Shown here piece by piece: positions 42,479-55,152 of a DNA stretch of 64,000 bases (position 1 is the stretch's first letter; every line of letters starts with the position of its first letter). The stretch covers positions 12,501 to 76,500 of the forward strand of contig JBBHKE010000709.1 of assembly GCA_037447655.1 (NCBI GenBank), written 5' to 3'. The position numbers and the translations under genes were made by a program. The DNA is from Zygnema cylindricum (taxonomy: Eukaryota > Streptophyta > Zygnematophyceae > Zygnematales > Zygnemataceae). The notes under the pieces were generated by a model that ran no database searches, was not told the origin of the DNA, and saw nothing but the letters and a program-made list of their open reading frames with translations.

Positions 42479-44946
42479 TCATGGAAACTCCCATCCTTCA
42501 AAAGAAGTCCTTCCCACTTTCCCTCTACTAGCATTCAAAACTCCTTTAAAAACGGCATAACTTCTAAAAAACGCCGTCAATAACATAAATTCTCCGAGAC
42601 AAAGTCCTCCCTTCTCTCCCTCCCCTCCCTCTCTCTCCCACCCTATATTCCCTTGGTACCCATCTCTCAATTTAACCCGATTGCTCTCATCTCCACAACA
42701 AGACGAATTTATATACGATTCTCTTACCGGTGTCCTCAGATTTGTCCTTTGTGGTGGTATTCGATATCTGCCAGCTGTCACTTCCTTTTTACAAACGAGT
42801 TTATTGTCAATTTCCCCGGCGTCGATAAATTTAAGCATTCCTCGAACTTTCCATACCCCTTTGTACCCATAAGGGAGACGTCCTCCTAATACCACGGCAT
42901 CCAAAGGGTCTCCTATAGTCGACAAAAGGAGAGAGAAAAAAAGCGAATGAACAAACAAACGAAATATATAACAAGTACAAAATATTTGAAAAGTGGTACA
43001 AAACAGCGTCAAAAATATAACATATATACAAAAAGGTTCAAGAAACATACAACATACAATAAGGGCAAAATGTATAAAGTGTAAAAAAAACACAAGATTA
43101 CGAAAATACGAAAGCATAAAAAAAAAATATCAGTCGAACACGGGTTTTTTGTTGGAAAAATGTTATCTTTTTAGCTCTGGTATCTTTACTTGTTTTAAAG
43201 TGATATGGGTTTTCTTCAGTGAATTGGGTTTTCTTAGGGAAACTTACAAGATATACCATTTCATCCTTCACAATTTATGTTTCCTTTTCCATATACATTT
43301 TTCTTTCTATATTTCCTCACACTCTCACTCTCGTTTCAACCATGTATTCCTATGATAACATATTTGGTTTTTGCCCTTCAAAACATTTGTTTATGGGAAA
43401 ATAAGTATTCAAAAGATTTGTTTATGGGAAAATAAGGGTACGTCCCCATGTATTAAAGTATCTACTTTACTCTGTCTTTTTGCCCTAAAATTCAGGGAAC
43501 TTTGACAAAAACTTTATCCGTACGAGAAAATCATTTTTACCAAAGTAGAGTGAACGTCAATTCATACTTTGGATGTACGGCGTGTTTGTCGTCATGTGAA
43601 CGCATTTTGGCGTTTTCCCCTTTTTGACCCCCGGGCAAGAGAATCCAGCCCAAAAAAAGACTTCATCCAAAATCACCTCGAGGGGGTGATTTTAGCTCAA
43701 GTACCGCCCAAACAGCGAATGAAAAACGACCCACGCACGCGCCACAAGAGTGGGAAAATTTTAGGACGAGGGAGAGTCCTCACTATTTTTCTCCGTGCCG
43801 TCAAGCGCATGTTCGGAAAAAAATTTGCAGGGGTCTCGGACCTCCACTTTCATTCATGGGGTCCTTTGCAAAATTTTGCGCCGTCGTCGCTTCTCTCCTC
43901 TCCCTCTCACAACATCGCTTTTATCTCACACTTTTTAGAATGAGACACGACAATATTGGTATAAAATAAAAGATCTTTTAAAAATATTATTTTTGACAAT
44001 TTTTAGGTTTTTTTTTAATGGCAAGTCGAGTGAGAAAAGTAGAAAAAACGAAATCGGGAAACCATGGCGGAAGTTATTGAATCAGTGACGTCGACGTTGT
44101 CACAAGTGAGCATGACGTCACAATGTCACCAAGCCCTAAACATCTACAATTTCACAAAAATCTAGACGTCTACCACTGTCGCTGTTTTTGTTGGCGTCAC
44201 CAATCGTCGGAAGTTTCGTAGTCGGCTTCAATCGTCACAAGCTGTACCTACGTCTACAACCGTCACATTTCAAAGTTCCGATTTCAATTTCGCACATAGG
44301 GACGCTTTTCAAAGTAGTACGGAGAATCTTCACTACAGTCCAAAATACTTTATCAAAGTACCGATTACATGGGGACGTACCCTAAGTAAGTAATTACGTT
44401 CAAGAAATGGATAAAAAAAAATGTTTAACCCATTTGGTGGCATAAAAAACTTCATTTTCCATTATGATATAGAAATATTATCTAAAGTTATAAAGCTTTT
44501 CTATATTTGATTACGGCTTTCAACTGAGACGAACTTTTTTTTTTCTTTTTTTTTCTCCTTTACAGTTAGTGTATAATTGAGCGGCGCTTCTAACATCTTG
44601 TTTAAGCCGCCAAATTATCCAAAGTTTCCAATATGTGCTATTAAAGCAATATCGGAACCTAGGTATGCAATTTTAAAATCCACGTATATACATATATACA
44701 TGTACATATATAGTATACATGGACAGTGTATATATATATGTAATATATGTATATTCATGTATATGTATGTCTATATATGTATATATAGGACAGCATATAC
44801 ATATATATATAGACATATACATGTATATATATACATGTATATGTATATATATGTATATGCTACATATATAGACATACATATACATGAATATACATATATT
44901 ACATATATATTCATGATACATTTATCATTTATGTTCATAGATTTAC

Positions 44947-44997
<51 letters not shown>

Positions 44998-45466
44998 GAC
45001 ACACTTATTCTTTATGTTTAAATATTTACTTTATACATGAAGGATTTTAGGATTAATTTGCATAATCTAAGAACTTGACTCCATTTGTGGATTCAAAATA
45101 GGGTAAACCCTAAAAAACTAAAATCCTGGAAAATGCCAAAAAAACCCGCCAAAAAAAAAAGCTCTCCAAAAGAGGAAGAAAAAATGAAAAAATTAAAAGG
45201 CGTTAACCAGAAACAAAAAGAAACTTACCCAAAAAAGAAAAAAAAAGTTACACAGAAAAAAGAGAAAAAAGAGAAAAAATGAAAAAATGAAAAAAAAAAA
45301 AAGGGTTACCATCTGGCGCGGGAATGCTGGGAACGGAGCCGTAGTTAAACGGACATGGAACGGGGCCCACCACATCTACTACTCCGTCAGGACTGCGCTT
45401 CACAAAGCTGCCACGTGGCACCTCCACCACCACCTCCACATATTCCGGAACGCAGATCTGGCGCAT
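42479..45466 (-). CDS. Family I inorganic pyrophosphatase, small bacterial-like type, three exons
   Basis: The family hydrolyses pyrophosphate to phosphate. Exons on the minus strand: 45466-45310, 42912-42728, 42610-42479 (stop TGA). Phases agree: exon 1 ends with one base of the Gly codon, restored as DGDPLD across the 2.4-kb intron. The total is 157 residues if ATG 45464-45466 is the start. That ATG lies just before CAG, so 45457 could instead be an internal acceptor with a further upstream exon. Visible motifs: [18 protein letters not shown], the metal-binding signature DGDPLD (three Asp), and [12 protein letters not shown] (Asp, Asp and Lys of the active site). The last exon ends [10 protein letters not shown], like the FxGW end of compact bacterial enzymes. 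The usual Glu after the first Lys (KYE) reads KRS, and the Arg of VDR reads VDV, so activity may differ. Exon 3 has a purine-rich acceptor and is the least sure part. Confidence 0.8.
43436..44382. mobile_element. PIF/Harbinger-like element inside the pyrophosphatase intron
   Basis: GGGTACGTCCCCATGTA and its inverse TACATGGGGACGTACCC, with TAA on both sides (43433-43435 and 44383-44385). Related to 29740-30435 by the CCCCATGT core and by internal GTCTACAA..TGTCA words at 44080-44280. A 21-bp repeat TTTGTTTATGGGAAAATAAG occurs twice just before its left end (about 43388 and 43417). Confidence 0.88.
44685..45000. repeat. TATATACA/CA microsatellite
   Basis: ATATATAC-type repeats with many self-complementary arms, then (CA)n at 44953-44982 and (TA)n. 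It lies in the first intron of the pyrophosphatase gene, close to exon 1. Frames over it are artefacts. Confidence 0.9.
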
Positions 45467-45469
45467 GGA

Positions 45470-46980
45470 CAAAAAAAGAAAGAAAAAAAAAAGGAAAAAA
45501 AAAAAGGAGAAGAAAACAAGGGAAGAAAAAGGGTGGGAAAAGAGGAAAAGGGAAAATGTAAGAGGGAAATGGGGAAATGGGGAAATGGGGAATTTGAGAG
45601 ATTTGAAAATAGGGAGAGGTTAATCGAGGAATTGAAATTCTGGGAATTGGGAAAATGGGGAAATGGGAAAATGAAAAAAAGGGGAAAATGAGAAAATGAG
45701 GAAATGAAAAAAAGAGGAGAATGGGAAATTAGTGAGATGGGGGAAATCAAATGGGGAATTAGGAAATTAAAAAATTAAAAATGGGAAAATATGAAAAATG
45801 GAAAAATGGAAAATGAGAAAAGTGAAAAATCAGGACATGGGATATATAAGAAAATGGATGGAAGGGAATGGAAGTGGAGATGAGAATGAGAAATGGAATG
45901 GAACAATGGAAAAAAACGAGGTGAAGATGGATTGATGGCATATAATGGTAATAATAAAAAAAAAGGTTTTAATAAAAATAAAATGCTGAATATTTTCAAA
46001 AAAAAATGAAGTCAAAATCCCCTTTTTTTCTGGAATCCTTTGCGGGAAAAAAAAAATTATAGCACATAACAATGCAAGAAAAAAAAAAAAAAAAACAGAA
46101 TAAAAAACAAGAATAATATTACTTAGAGAAAATTCGAAACAACTTCTGAAAAAGGGAAAATAAACAGAAAAAAGTGCAAAAAAATGTTCAATATGCTAAA
46201 ATGGAGTTACATTTGTTAATATTATTATATATTTTTTGAAGGGTTTTTTAGGGTTATGAAAAATATACATATAAGTTCCTCATTTTTTTTAGACTAGAAT
46301 CTTAAAAAAAATAAAAAAAATCACTTAGTCACTAAAATCACTTAAAAACTTTCTAAATTTTATCCTCACATTTTTCCCAAAACCCAATTAATTTAAATCC
46401 AAAAATCATTAAAATCCCCATTTTCCTTTTTCGCCATTTTTTGGGTATAAATAGGGTACAAAAAAAATCCCACCTCCCCATTTTTATTATTTCATGAAAG
46501 AATTTTCTAGAAGGGTTTTTTTTTATAAAAGGGTATAAATCCCACCTCTGACGTTTTCCCGAACCTATTGCAGACACATTTTCCTTCCATTTTTTTTTTT
46601 TTTTCTTTGTGGGGAAGGGAGTTGGAAGTTTTCTTTGAAAAAAAAGGTTTTTGAAAGAAAGTGAAAAAACTGCCCAAAAAAAAAGAAAAAAGAAACTTCT
46701 TGGTTTGTTTCCTTCTAGTTGTTAAATTAACAATTTCGTTTTCCTGCACAGATCACAAAAACAAAAACAAAATAAAATAAAATTGACTATTAATTCGAAA
46801 ATATCATAAACCCCTTCCCATTTAAAAAAAATAAAAATTGGTCCAATCGTACACAACATTTTTTCCCGCGGGAGAAACAGTTAAAAATTTGTAAATCCAC
46901 GTACGAAAAACATTAAAAACCACTAAACGACAAAATACTTTCGCGTAACTGACTGCATAGAACTGTTTTCGGAGTTCAAT
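45470..46980. other. A/G-rich low-complexity stretch, no gene seen
   Basis: Homopurine DNA with GGGAAAATG- and GGAAATGG-type short repeats (45545-45800), then A-rich sequence. It would be the upstream region or a further intron of the pyrophosphatase gene on the minus strand. Confidence 0.5.
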
Positions 46981-47189
46981 TGCGGACTGTCCTGTCCTGT
47001 CACTTCAATATCAGATATTTGAGAGATATACCGTACAGAATTTGTCGTATCTTATCTGTCAGACTGTCACGTCGCATTCAGGAAAAAATAACAGCTGCAC
47101 GTACAGTACGGTTTAGTACGGTACGGTAAAATTCACCCCCTTCGGAGCTGAAAATAATAGGAGTCTAGCCGAGCTCAAAAATTAAGTTG

Positions 47190-47243
47190 GACAGTACGGT
47201 ACTGTACGGTACTGTACTGAAATGTACTGTACCGTACTGTATT
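47190..47243. repeat. GTAC-rich near-palindrome
   Basis: ACAGTACGGTACTGTAC on the left and GTACTGTACCGTACTGT on the right can pair, with a short centre GAAAT. Similar GTAC clusters occur at 1305-1322, 35792-35815 and 59359-59400. Confidence 0.8.
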
Positions 47244-47726
47244 GTTGAAAAAAACTTAAAAAAGTCCCAAAAGAAATAATTCGCGTAACGAATCAATTTG
47301 CTAAAAATACGTCTTCGAATTTACAAAAAGTCGAATGAGTTCAAATCCCGTATATGTCGGTGAATAGCAATTAAATTTTTTGGAGTCGTAAAAAATATTT
47401 TTAGAATTATGGTCGTACTAATATTAAACGCTTCAGATAAACTCATAAAAGGTACGAAATTTACGAAAATTTATAAAGAAACGAAAGATATGATGACGTA
47501 ATTCTATGCAGATGACGTCCAATAGGAAAGCTCTGAACTGTCTTACCGTACTTGTTGCAACAAACGTCGAAAGTGTTAAACTGTTAACAAACGTCCGAAT
47601 GATGCCGCTGTACGGTCAAATTACGGGAAATTACATGGAAATACCGGGCGAAGGACAGATACGCCAAAATCTTGTTGGGGATCTTTAGGCCGTCGGATTA
47701 TTTCTTCGGATCTCTACCGTTCAGTT

Positions 47727-48374
47727 CATAGTTCAAAAGTAGGTGAAAGTAGGCCCATACAGTATGCCTATTGTATGCAAAACATACAATATGCCCTTAA
47801 GAGTTAAGACCCATATTGTATTGGTCGAAAAATGAAAAAAAAGTTTAAGAGGGTTGAGTTGCACATCGATCGATAGAGAATTAAACGGCATGTCTAAATT
47901 TTGAAAAAAAATCGGACAAAAAATATTTTTTTCTGTGAATTTTGAGGTGTTTTTTATTTCAACCGTCAGATTCGGACGATCGGACGGTCGCTGATCAAAG
48001 TAGCGATCTTAAGAAGATCACATGAAAAGCCCATAACACAACTTACCATAGGACAATTTGTCATATTAGCGTCTGCAATTTTAAAGGCCACACTAAATAA
48101 AGCCTCAAATTGACCAACCAGGTTGCCCGTCCGCGTTTTTTTTTTTTTTTCCGGGTTTTTTTTCCGGCGGAATGTCATCCTACGCCGCGTCAGTTCGCTA
48201 AAAAATTTCGTCAGGTGGCGTGCGCTGTACTATGATCATACGTCATATTCGTACGATCGTACAAGAGTGTCCGCAACTCACACCCATACAATATGCCTAC
48301 TCTACGCGAGTTTAGTGCCAAGTTTTGTGCGCCTACCAAAGGCCTACCATAAAAACGCCTACTTTTGAACTATG
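47727..48374. mobile_element. hAT-type MITE, family C (copy 3) with perfect 8-bp duplication
   Basis: CATAGTTCAAAAGTAGG at the left, CCTACTTTTGAACTATG at the right; GTTCAGTT lies at 47719-47726 and 48375-48382. Longer than copies 1 and 2 because of about 200 bp extra near 48050-48290. Confidence 0.9.
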
Positions 48375-48591
48375 GTTCAGTTTCTCTAGCAATTTTCGTA
48401 ACAAAAACACGTCACTTTGACGGAAAATATTCGTAACTACATCAAGATCTCGAACTGTATTATGAAATTCTATTAAATTTTTGATCTACTGTACTTTACC
48501 GTGCCTTATGGTACGAAAATAAGTCGTAGTGTTTGCATAGCTGAAAAGTGAAAACAGGCAGCGAACTGATTCGCGCAACGCGCAAACACGG

Positions 48592-48812
48592 TACACCGCG
48601 CATCGTTATTAGTGTCAAAGTTTAAATAGCGTAAAAAAAAAATTAGTGTTATTGATTCTAATTTAGTGCGAGAGACGTGGCAGATTATGGTCCACGTCCT
48701 TAAATAGCGCTGCTAATTTAATTTCGAAAATCATGTATACTAATTGCGGAAAAAAATAAAATTTTAAGAACCCAAATTAGTGACTTTGACAATAATAACG
48801 ATTCGCGGTGTA
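48592..48812. mobile_element. Mariner-like short family B MITE
   Basis: TACACCGCGCATCGTTATTAG to AATAACGATTCGCGGTGTA; TA at both ends. Nearly identical to 49965-50178. Confidence 0.85.
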
Positions 48813-48906
48813 GCATCGGGAGGACGCTGCAAATACGGCTTTGTAAGTCTGGACACAAAAAAAATTGTCGACGAATTCTTTCCGCCAATAAACGAGGGCA
48901 GAAAGC

Positions 48907-49126
48907 TACACCGCCAATCGTTATTAGTGTTAAAGTTTTTTTCGCCACTTAAAATATCTTTTCTCCGTGCACACTTGTCGGATTGTCAATCGGAGACCGC
49001 CAATAGGAAGGTGAGAATCTTGCCTTCCAATAGCTACCATCGGATTAACAATCGGACAGTGTGTACAAAGAAAATAAGTTTTAGGTGGCGAAAAAAACAC
49101 TAACACAAATAACAATTAGCGGTGTA
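48907..49126. mobile_element. Mariner-like MITE, family A
   Basis: TACACCGCCAATCGTTATTAG to AATAACAATTAGCGGTGTA with the diagnostic internal CTTTTCTCCGTGCACACTTG. It lies 94 bp from the family B copy at 48592. Confidence 0.8.
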
Positions 49127-49964
49127 TAGTGCCCATCGCTATAAGAGTTAATTACTCTAATTTGAGTAAGTGTTTTCTTTGACCCAAAATCACACTTTTT
49201 ACTTAAGTGGAGTGCTTCGTGCAGTGTTTGGAGCAGTGCAATTATTGTAGCACGAAGTGAGCTCAAAGACAAACATAGTAGATGTTCTTTTTGGCAACTG
49301 ACAACTTTTTGGCAGTGTACTAAACAGTGTACCAAACAAAATAGTAGAAAGAGTAGATACCGACAACACAATGTAGCCTATGGCCACGGTTGTGTACTCT
49401 CCTTCCTTTCATGGAGGCCTTGACGGTTGTATGCTTAGAAAACACAATCACTTAAACACTTTCGATAGGAAACATGCTTCAAGATAAAGGATGCATTCTT
49501 TCCTTTTCCTCCTCCTTGCTTTCCTGTCTGCCTCTTTGATCGTCTCTCCCTCACTTTGTTTGCACTATTGGGCAAATTTCATTGCAAAGAACAATCAAAA
49601 AATTATCAACTTTGAGGGCTAACCAATCCGGATGAAGGTCCAACAATCTCGAATCCCGTGGACAACAACCTCACACCACCCTCCCCCCCTCCTTCAGATC
49701 CGGGGACTTACGATGTTGCTTTTAATAGATATTTAATTGTGTCGGGGTTGGTGTTGTAGTGTTGGCTTAAGTGCGTTGCTGTGAGTGCCTTTTGTTTTAC
49801 GTGCCATTTTTATGGTTCACGTTGCTTTTACTTGTTTTATTTTGCCCTGCTTGTATTTTTTCAGTTTTGGCCATACCACCCTTTTTGTACCCCTTACCAT
49901 CGCGCTCTTTAATTCTATTTGCTTTTTTTGGTTTGGGTTTTTTTTGTTATGAGGAGAAAAATAC
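49127..49964. other. Intergenic, no gene seen
   Basis: Mixed composition; short frames without similarity. Confidence 0.4.
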
Positions 49965-50178
49965 TACACCGCGCATCGTTATTAGTGTCAAAGTTTAAAT
50001 AGCGTAAAAAAAAAAATAGTGTTATTGATTCTAATTTAGTGCCAGAAACGTGGCAGATTATGGTCCACGTCCTTAAATAGCGTTGCTAATTTAATTTCAA
50101 AAATCATGTATACTAATTGCGGGAAAAAATCAAGATGTTAAGAACCCAAATTAGAGTTAATAAACGATGGGCGGTGAA
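49965..50178. mobile_element. Mariner-like short family B MITE (second near-identical copy)
   Basis: Differs from 48592-48812 by a small number of substitutions. The right end reads GGTGAA where GGTGTA is expected. Confidence 0.85.
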
Positions 50179-52165
50179 GTGAAATGTGACCTAGAGTTGG
50201 ATACAAATGGCACGAGCCACTAAGAAATATATAACTTTCTCCCGAGCGATAAGGCAAATCCCTTTTTTTGGCATATAAAGGGTTAGGGCATATCCCTTTA
50301 TTATTACTATTTGGTAATATCCACGAGGCAAGACGCCTCGAGAAGGTCACAGATCCAAAGGGAAATATTTCCACTCGCAATAAAAAAACGTGCTCGAAGG
50401 AACAAATCAAAACCCCAAGGACTCGATTCAAGGTCAAAACATCGCGAAATAATTTGTAGAATAATAATTTGTAAACCGCGCCGATATGACTCGCTGCCGA
50501 AAGAAAGGGTAAAGGGGAAAGGGGAATGAGCGGGAGAAGTGGTAAGTGGTAATGTAAACATGTTGATCCAATTCAAAACACTGCGGAGATTTGTTACCAC
50601 TTTTAGTGTTCTCGTGTTAAAGGTTCACAACTTTTTGATAAATTTAAAGCGGATTTTTATACTGAGAAATTTGGAAACTAACTTGCAACTGATTATGCAT
50701 AGAACTGACATTGAAGCACATAAAACTTTAGTTTATTAGTGCAGTAAGCTTATCAGTAGTTACCTATAAACAACTTTAATACAGGTTATTAGTGTACCTA
50801 TCCATGCTTATTCGTTCATATCCATAAATTTACAACTTCAAAACTTTAGATGACACCTCCTATACATAGTTCATCCCTCGCGCCGTTTCATTTTTCTAAT
50901 TTATTGATTTCAGTGAAAGTAGTATATTTGCATCTATCTGGAAAAAGAAGAGGAGCACAAATCCCATAAAGAAAAGTATATTTCCTTTCTATTTCAACAG
51001 TTTTTCCTGTTTAATATCCCGTGTCAGACAATCTTGATTCTGATGTCGCCATAAGCCTCTTCAGGCCAAAAAATGGATCTGCAGAAGCAAAAAAGACAAA
51101 TAAGCTGTCTTTTATCAACAACAACACTCACTTTAATTCTCTCAAATCAATTTTTTAACACCATTCTCAAGAAAACAGACAATTCCAAACACAGAAAAAC
51201 TAAATCAAGGTAAAATCCACATTATAAATTGTACAAGGAATTTGTCAATTATATGGAATCTAAAAAGAAAACTGGACATCCAATCTTAAAAGAATCATCG
51301 ATTTTTGAAGTTCCTGTCGTTTTTCTGTATCTTTAAAATGGATACAAGCACATTCGGTTGACAAATTACAAAACATCGAAGAAAACCGAACTTCTTTCTG
51401 ATCCTCCAAATTTACGAAACGATAAATTTTATGAAATATTTTTTCAGTTTGACTGAGAATGCTACAATTTCTGAAACCACTTTTAACTCTAATGTTACCG
51501 AAGTGCATTGCGAAATTTCCTCTAAGACGTTCTTCTATACAGCAAATATTAAAAGCTGTTGCTTTCCCAAATCCATAAAAAACAATAAAAAAACGGACAA
51601 GAAAAAAACACTTTGTTTCCGGCAATTCCCATATATCGTTTTGACCTTTTTCCACAGCAAAAAAATTATAAATTCCTCTGGGTTTTTCCTTCTTTTTCGA
51701 CCCATAATAAATTTGATCGGTTTTAATATCTCGAAAAACTCGACTTCGGCATTGAAATTTAAGCTCCTGAGTCTCTGCAAAAACAATTAAAACTTTTGAT
51801 GCTGAATTTTTCTGTGACTTTAACCATGTAGACAAAACAAACAACGGATTCGAGACAGAAAAAAAGGCTACTTTCGCCTCTCCTTGGTTCTAACGCTTCC
51901 TTTCTTTTTCTTCTCCCTCTCTCTTTTACTACACTCACAGTTTTTGCGATGCCTGTTTTATTTATGATGTCCCTTCTCTAACTACCATCCTCCACTGTTT
52001 CCTCTCTCTGTCTCTTCCCTTCTCGTCCCTCTCTCTTTCTTACACTCCCCAATAATCAATCTGTTTTTTCAGACAACACAGTCAAAATCCCTCCCAAATC
52101 CCTCCAAAAACCCTCCAAACAACCACTTTCCCCTCCCACCCCTACCTCTCCCTCCCCCATCTCCC
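50179..52165. other. Downstream flank of the translocator gene, no gene seen
   Basis: AT-rich. The 194-codon minus frame at 51260-51844 has no recognisable family motif and is not called. Confidence 0.45.
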
Positions 52166-53798
52166 TTACTTCCTGGAAATCGCTGCGGGAGCCTCCACCA
52201 CTCCCACCGCCCCTGACCTTGGCCTCTTCGTCTCAGAGTAAGCCACGACTCCGGATCGGCGCCGGATCAGGATCCGGATCGTCAGATCCGGAGGAGAGGG
52301 AGAGAAAGGGAGAGGTAGAGGGAGAGGGATGGGAAAGAGAGGGAGAGGGAGAGGGAGAGGGAGAGAGAGAGGAGAACAAAAACCAATTGACCTTATAGTA
52401 TATATTACAAAAAAGAGAAAAATTGCATTTTTTACAATTTTGATGTAGTTCACGTAAAATCACAAGATTGAAGGGAAAAGAAATGGAAAAACAATTTTAT
52501 ATTACCATAAATTCAAAAACTAGCTGATCTTGGTCAATATACATATTTTCAAGATATATTTCACAAACAAAATATTGAATTCAATTTTTTTCGAGACTTG
52601 TATGTTGATAAGCTACACAAAATGTAGAAGAAAGAAAATCTCAAAAAGAACAAATATTCACAATTATAAAAAAAGAAAACCTCTTTACCCATATTCCCTC
52701 TTTCTAACCACCTTTGAAGTTAGCGAATAAATCTAACAAAGTAATGAATAAGACAAGAAAACCTACCATCAAACAGAGGACAACAAAAACCCACGATGAA
52801 AAAAGTGAAAAAGCAAAATAAGTAAAACGAAAGATGTTGTAAATTACCTGGAGAGTCAGAGGGCTCGTGTGTTTCGTAACCAAAAAGTTTGTCAAATTAA
52901 CAAAATAAGCCATAGAGGAGTTGACCAATAGCATCCACACAATGCTAAAATCAACTTGGGCCAATTCGATTGTTTTCCCGAAAACATTGTCCTCCATAAT
53001 TAGTGTGGCGGGAAGGAGGACAAGTACAGCAATGGGAGCCATGTAGAGAAGAAGGTTCATGGAATTCAGTTTCTCTCTGTACCCCAAAAGAGAGAGAGAA
53101 AGTGAGATAAGGATGAGTGAGCGAGAGTGAAAAGGGGGGGAAAGGGAGTGAGAGGGGGTGAGAGGGAGGCAGAGGGAGAGAGAGGGAGAGAGGGAGAGAG
53201 GGATAGAGGGAGAGTGAAAGAGTGAGAGGGAGTGAGAGGGAGTGAGAGTGAGTGAGAGTGAGTGAATGAGTGCGAGCCAGCAGAGGGAAAGAGAGAGAGA
53301 GAGAGGGAGAGGGAGAGTGAGAGTGAGTGAGACTGAGTGAGAGGGAGTGAGAGCGAGTGAGAGGGAGAGAGGGAGAAAGAGGGAGAGAGGGAGAGTGAGA
53401 ATGAGTGAGGGAGCGAGAGGGAGTGAGAGTGAGTGAGAGCACGTGAGAGCGAGTGAGAGCGAGCAGAGGGGGAGAGAGAGAGGAGTAGAGAGGAAGAGTG
53501 AGGAATGAGAGGGGGTGAGAGCGAGTGAGAGGGAGAAAGAGGGAGAGAGGGAGATGGAGAGTGAGAGTGAGTGAGAGTGAGTGAGAGGGAGTGAGAGGGA
53601 GTGAGAGGGAATGAGTGAGGGTGAGTGAGAGGTGAGGGAGGGAGGGAGGGAGGGAGGGAGGGAGGGAGGGAGAGAGGGAGTGGAGGGAGGGAGGGAAGGA
53701 GGGAGGGGAGGGAGGGAGGGTGGGAGGGAGGGGAGGGAGGGGAGGGAGGGAGAGAGGGAGGGAGAGAGAGAGGGAGAGAGGGAGGGAGGGAGCGAGTG

Positions 53799-53847
<49 letters not shown>

Positions 53848-55098
53848 AGAGGAGAAGAAGGAAACTAAAAAACCCTAAAAAAAAATGTAGCCTTTTATAA
53901 TTACCTTTTCATGCTATTTCATTTTTGGGACTGTTTGTGTTTTTTTACATATTAATTTATTTAAGTGAAAATTCAATGTTGAATAAACTTGTCCTTTTCA
54001 ATTAAGAACAAAAGGAAAATAAAATATCACTTCAATGTGAACTTAATCAAGAAGAAAAAAAAAATTGAGCTTATTTCTTCACGTTGGTAAAGGTGGCTGA
54101 TAAAAAAGTACCGGTCTATCAATAAGTAGAAAAAACGAAACTTTACTTTTTTAAAAAATGGGTTCATTAAAGATTAGTATTAAAGCAGTCTTCTAAAATT
54201 TCCACTAGAAAGGAATAAAGCAAAAGTAACTCAAAATAGTGTGCTCAATCGAAATCGATCTAATTGAAAAAACGAACAAGATACATTAACAAAAAACTAA
54301 CCTATGTAACATTTTTTTTTTTTAAATATCTTTCTGCCCACATTTGCAAAACTATTTACATTTACTATTTATTTTGAAGTAAACTTACTTAGGTTTATAC
54401 CCATCCACAGAAAGTAGGAGACATGACAAAACCGACTTCAAAGAAAAAAAAAGTCAAAAAACATGAGAAAAAAAAGAACTTGACCAAAGAATGGAAAAGG
54501 GAAAATGAAAAAAAAGATAAAGTTAGATTTATACCCATCTGAAGAAAGAAGGAGACCTTGCAAGACTGATTTTAAAGCTCGGGCAGCAGTTGCCCCCATA
54601 CACATTAAAAATCCGTAGAGATGGAAACTGGGCTCAAACTGCAAAAAAAAACAAAAAGAGACAGAAAAAAAGGCAAAGAACCATAAGTAAATCATTAAAG
54701 AAACAAGAAAAAACATGAAAAACCATAAAAACCAAATCAAACGCCAATAAAAACAACACCTGAATCATAAAATTCATACAAACAATAAAGAAATGAAAAA
54801 AGACGATCAAATCTATAAATGAAAAAAACGATAGCTAGATAAGGGAGATGAAAAGAGACGAGAAGAGGAGAGGTGGTGAGAAGGGGAGAGAGAGGAGAGG
54901 GGGGGAGAGGGAGAGAGAGGAGAGGGAGGAAGAGGGAGAGAGGGGAGGGGGGGGAGAGGGAGAGAGAGGAGGAGAGGGGGGGAGAGGGAGAGAGAGGAGG
55001 GAGAGAGGGAGAGGGAGAGAGAGGAGGGAGAGAGGGAGAGAGGAGAGGGAGAGGGTGAGCGAGAGATAGAGATAGAGGGAGAGGGAGGGAGAGAGGGG

Positions 55099-55152
<54 letters not shown>

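Noticed and set aside
44577-45004. Tyr/Ile/His-rich frames on both strands
   Set aside because: Translation of a TATACA/CA microsatellite.
51260-51844. 194-codon minus-strand frame
   Set aside because: No recognisable motif; both strands are open here and the composition matches AT-rich spacer.
53625-53900. Gly/Arg/Glu frame
   Set aside because: GGGA repeat in the translocator intron.
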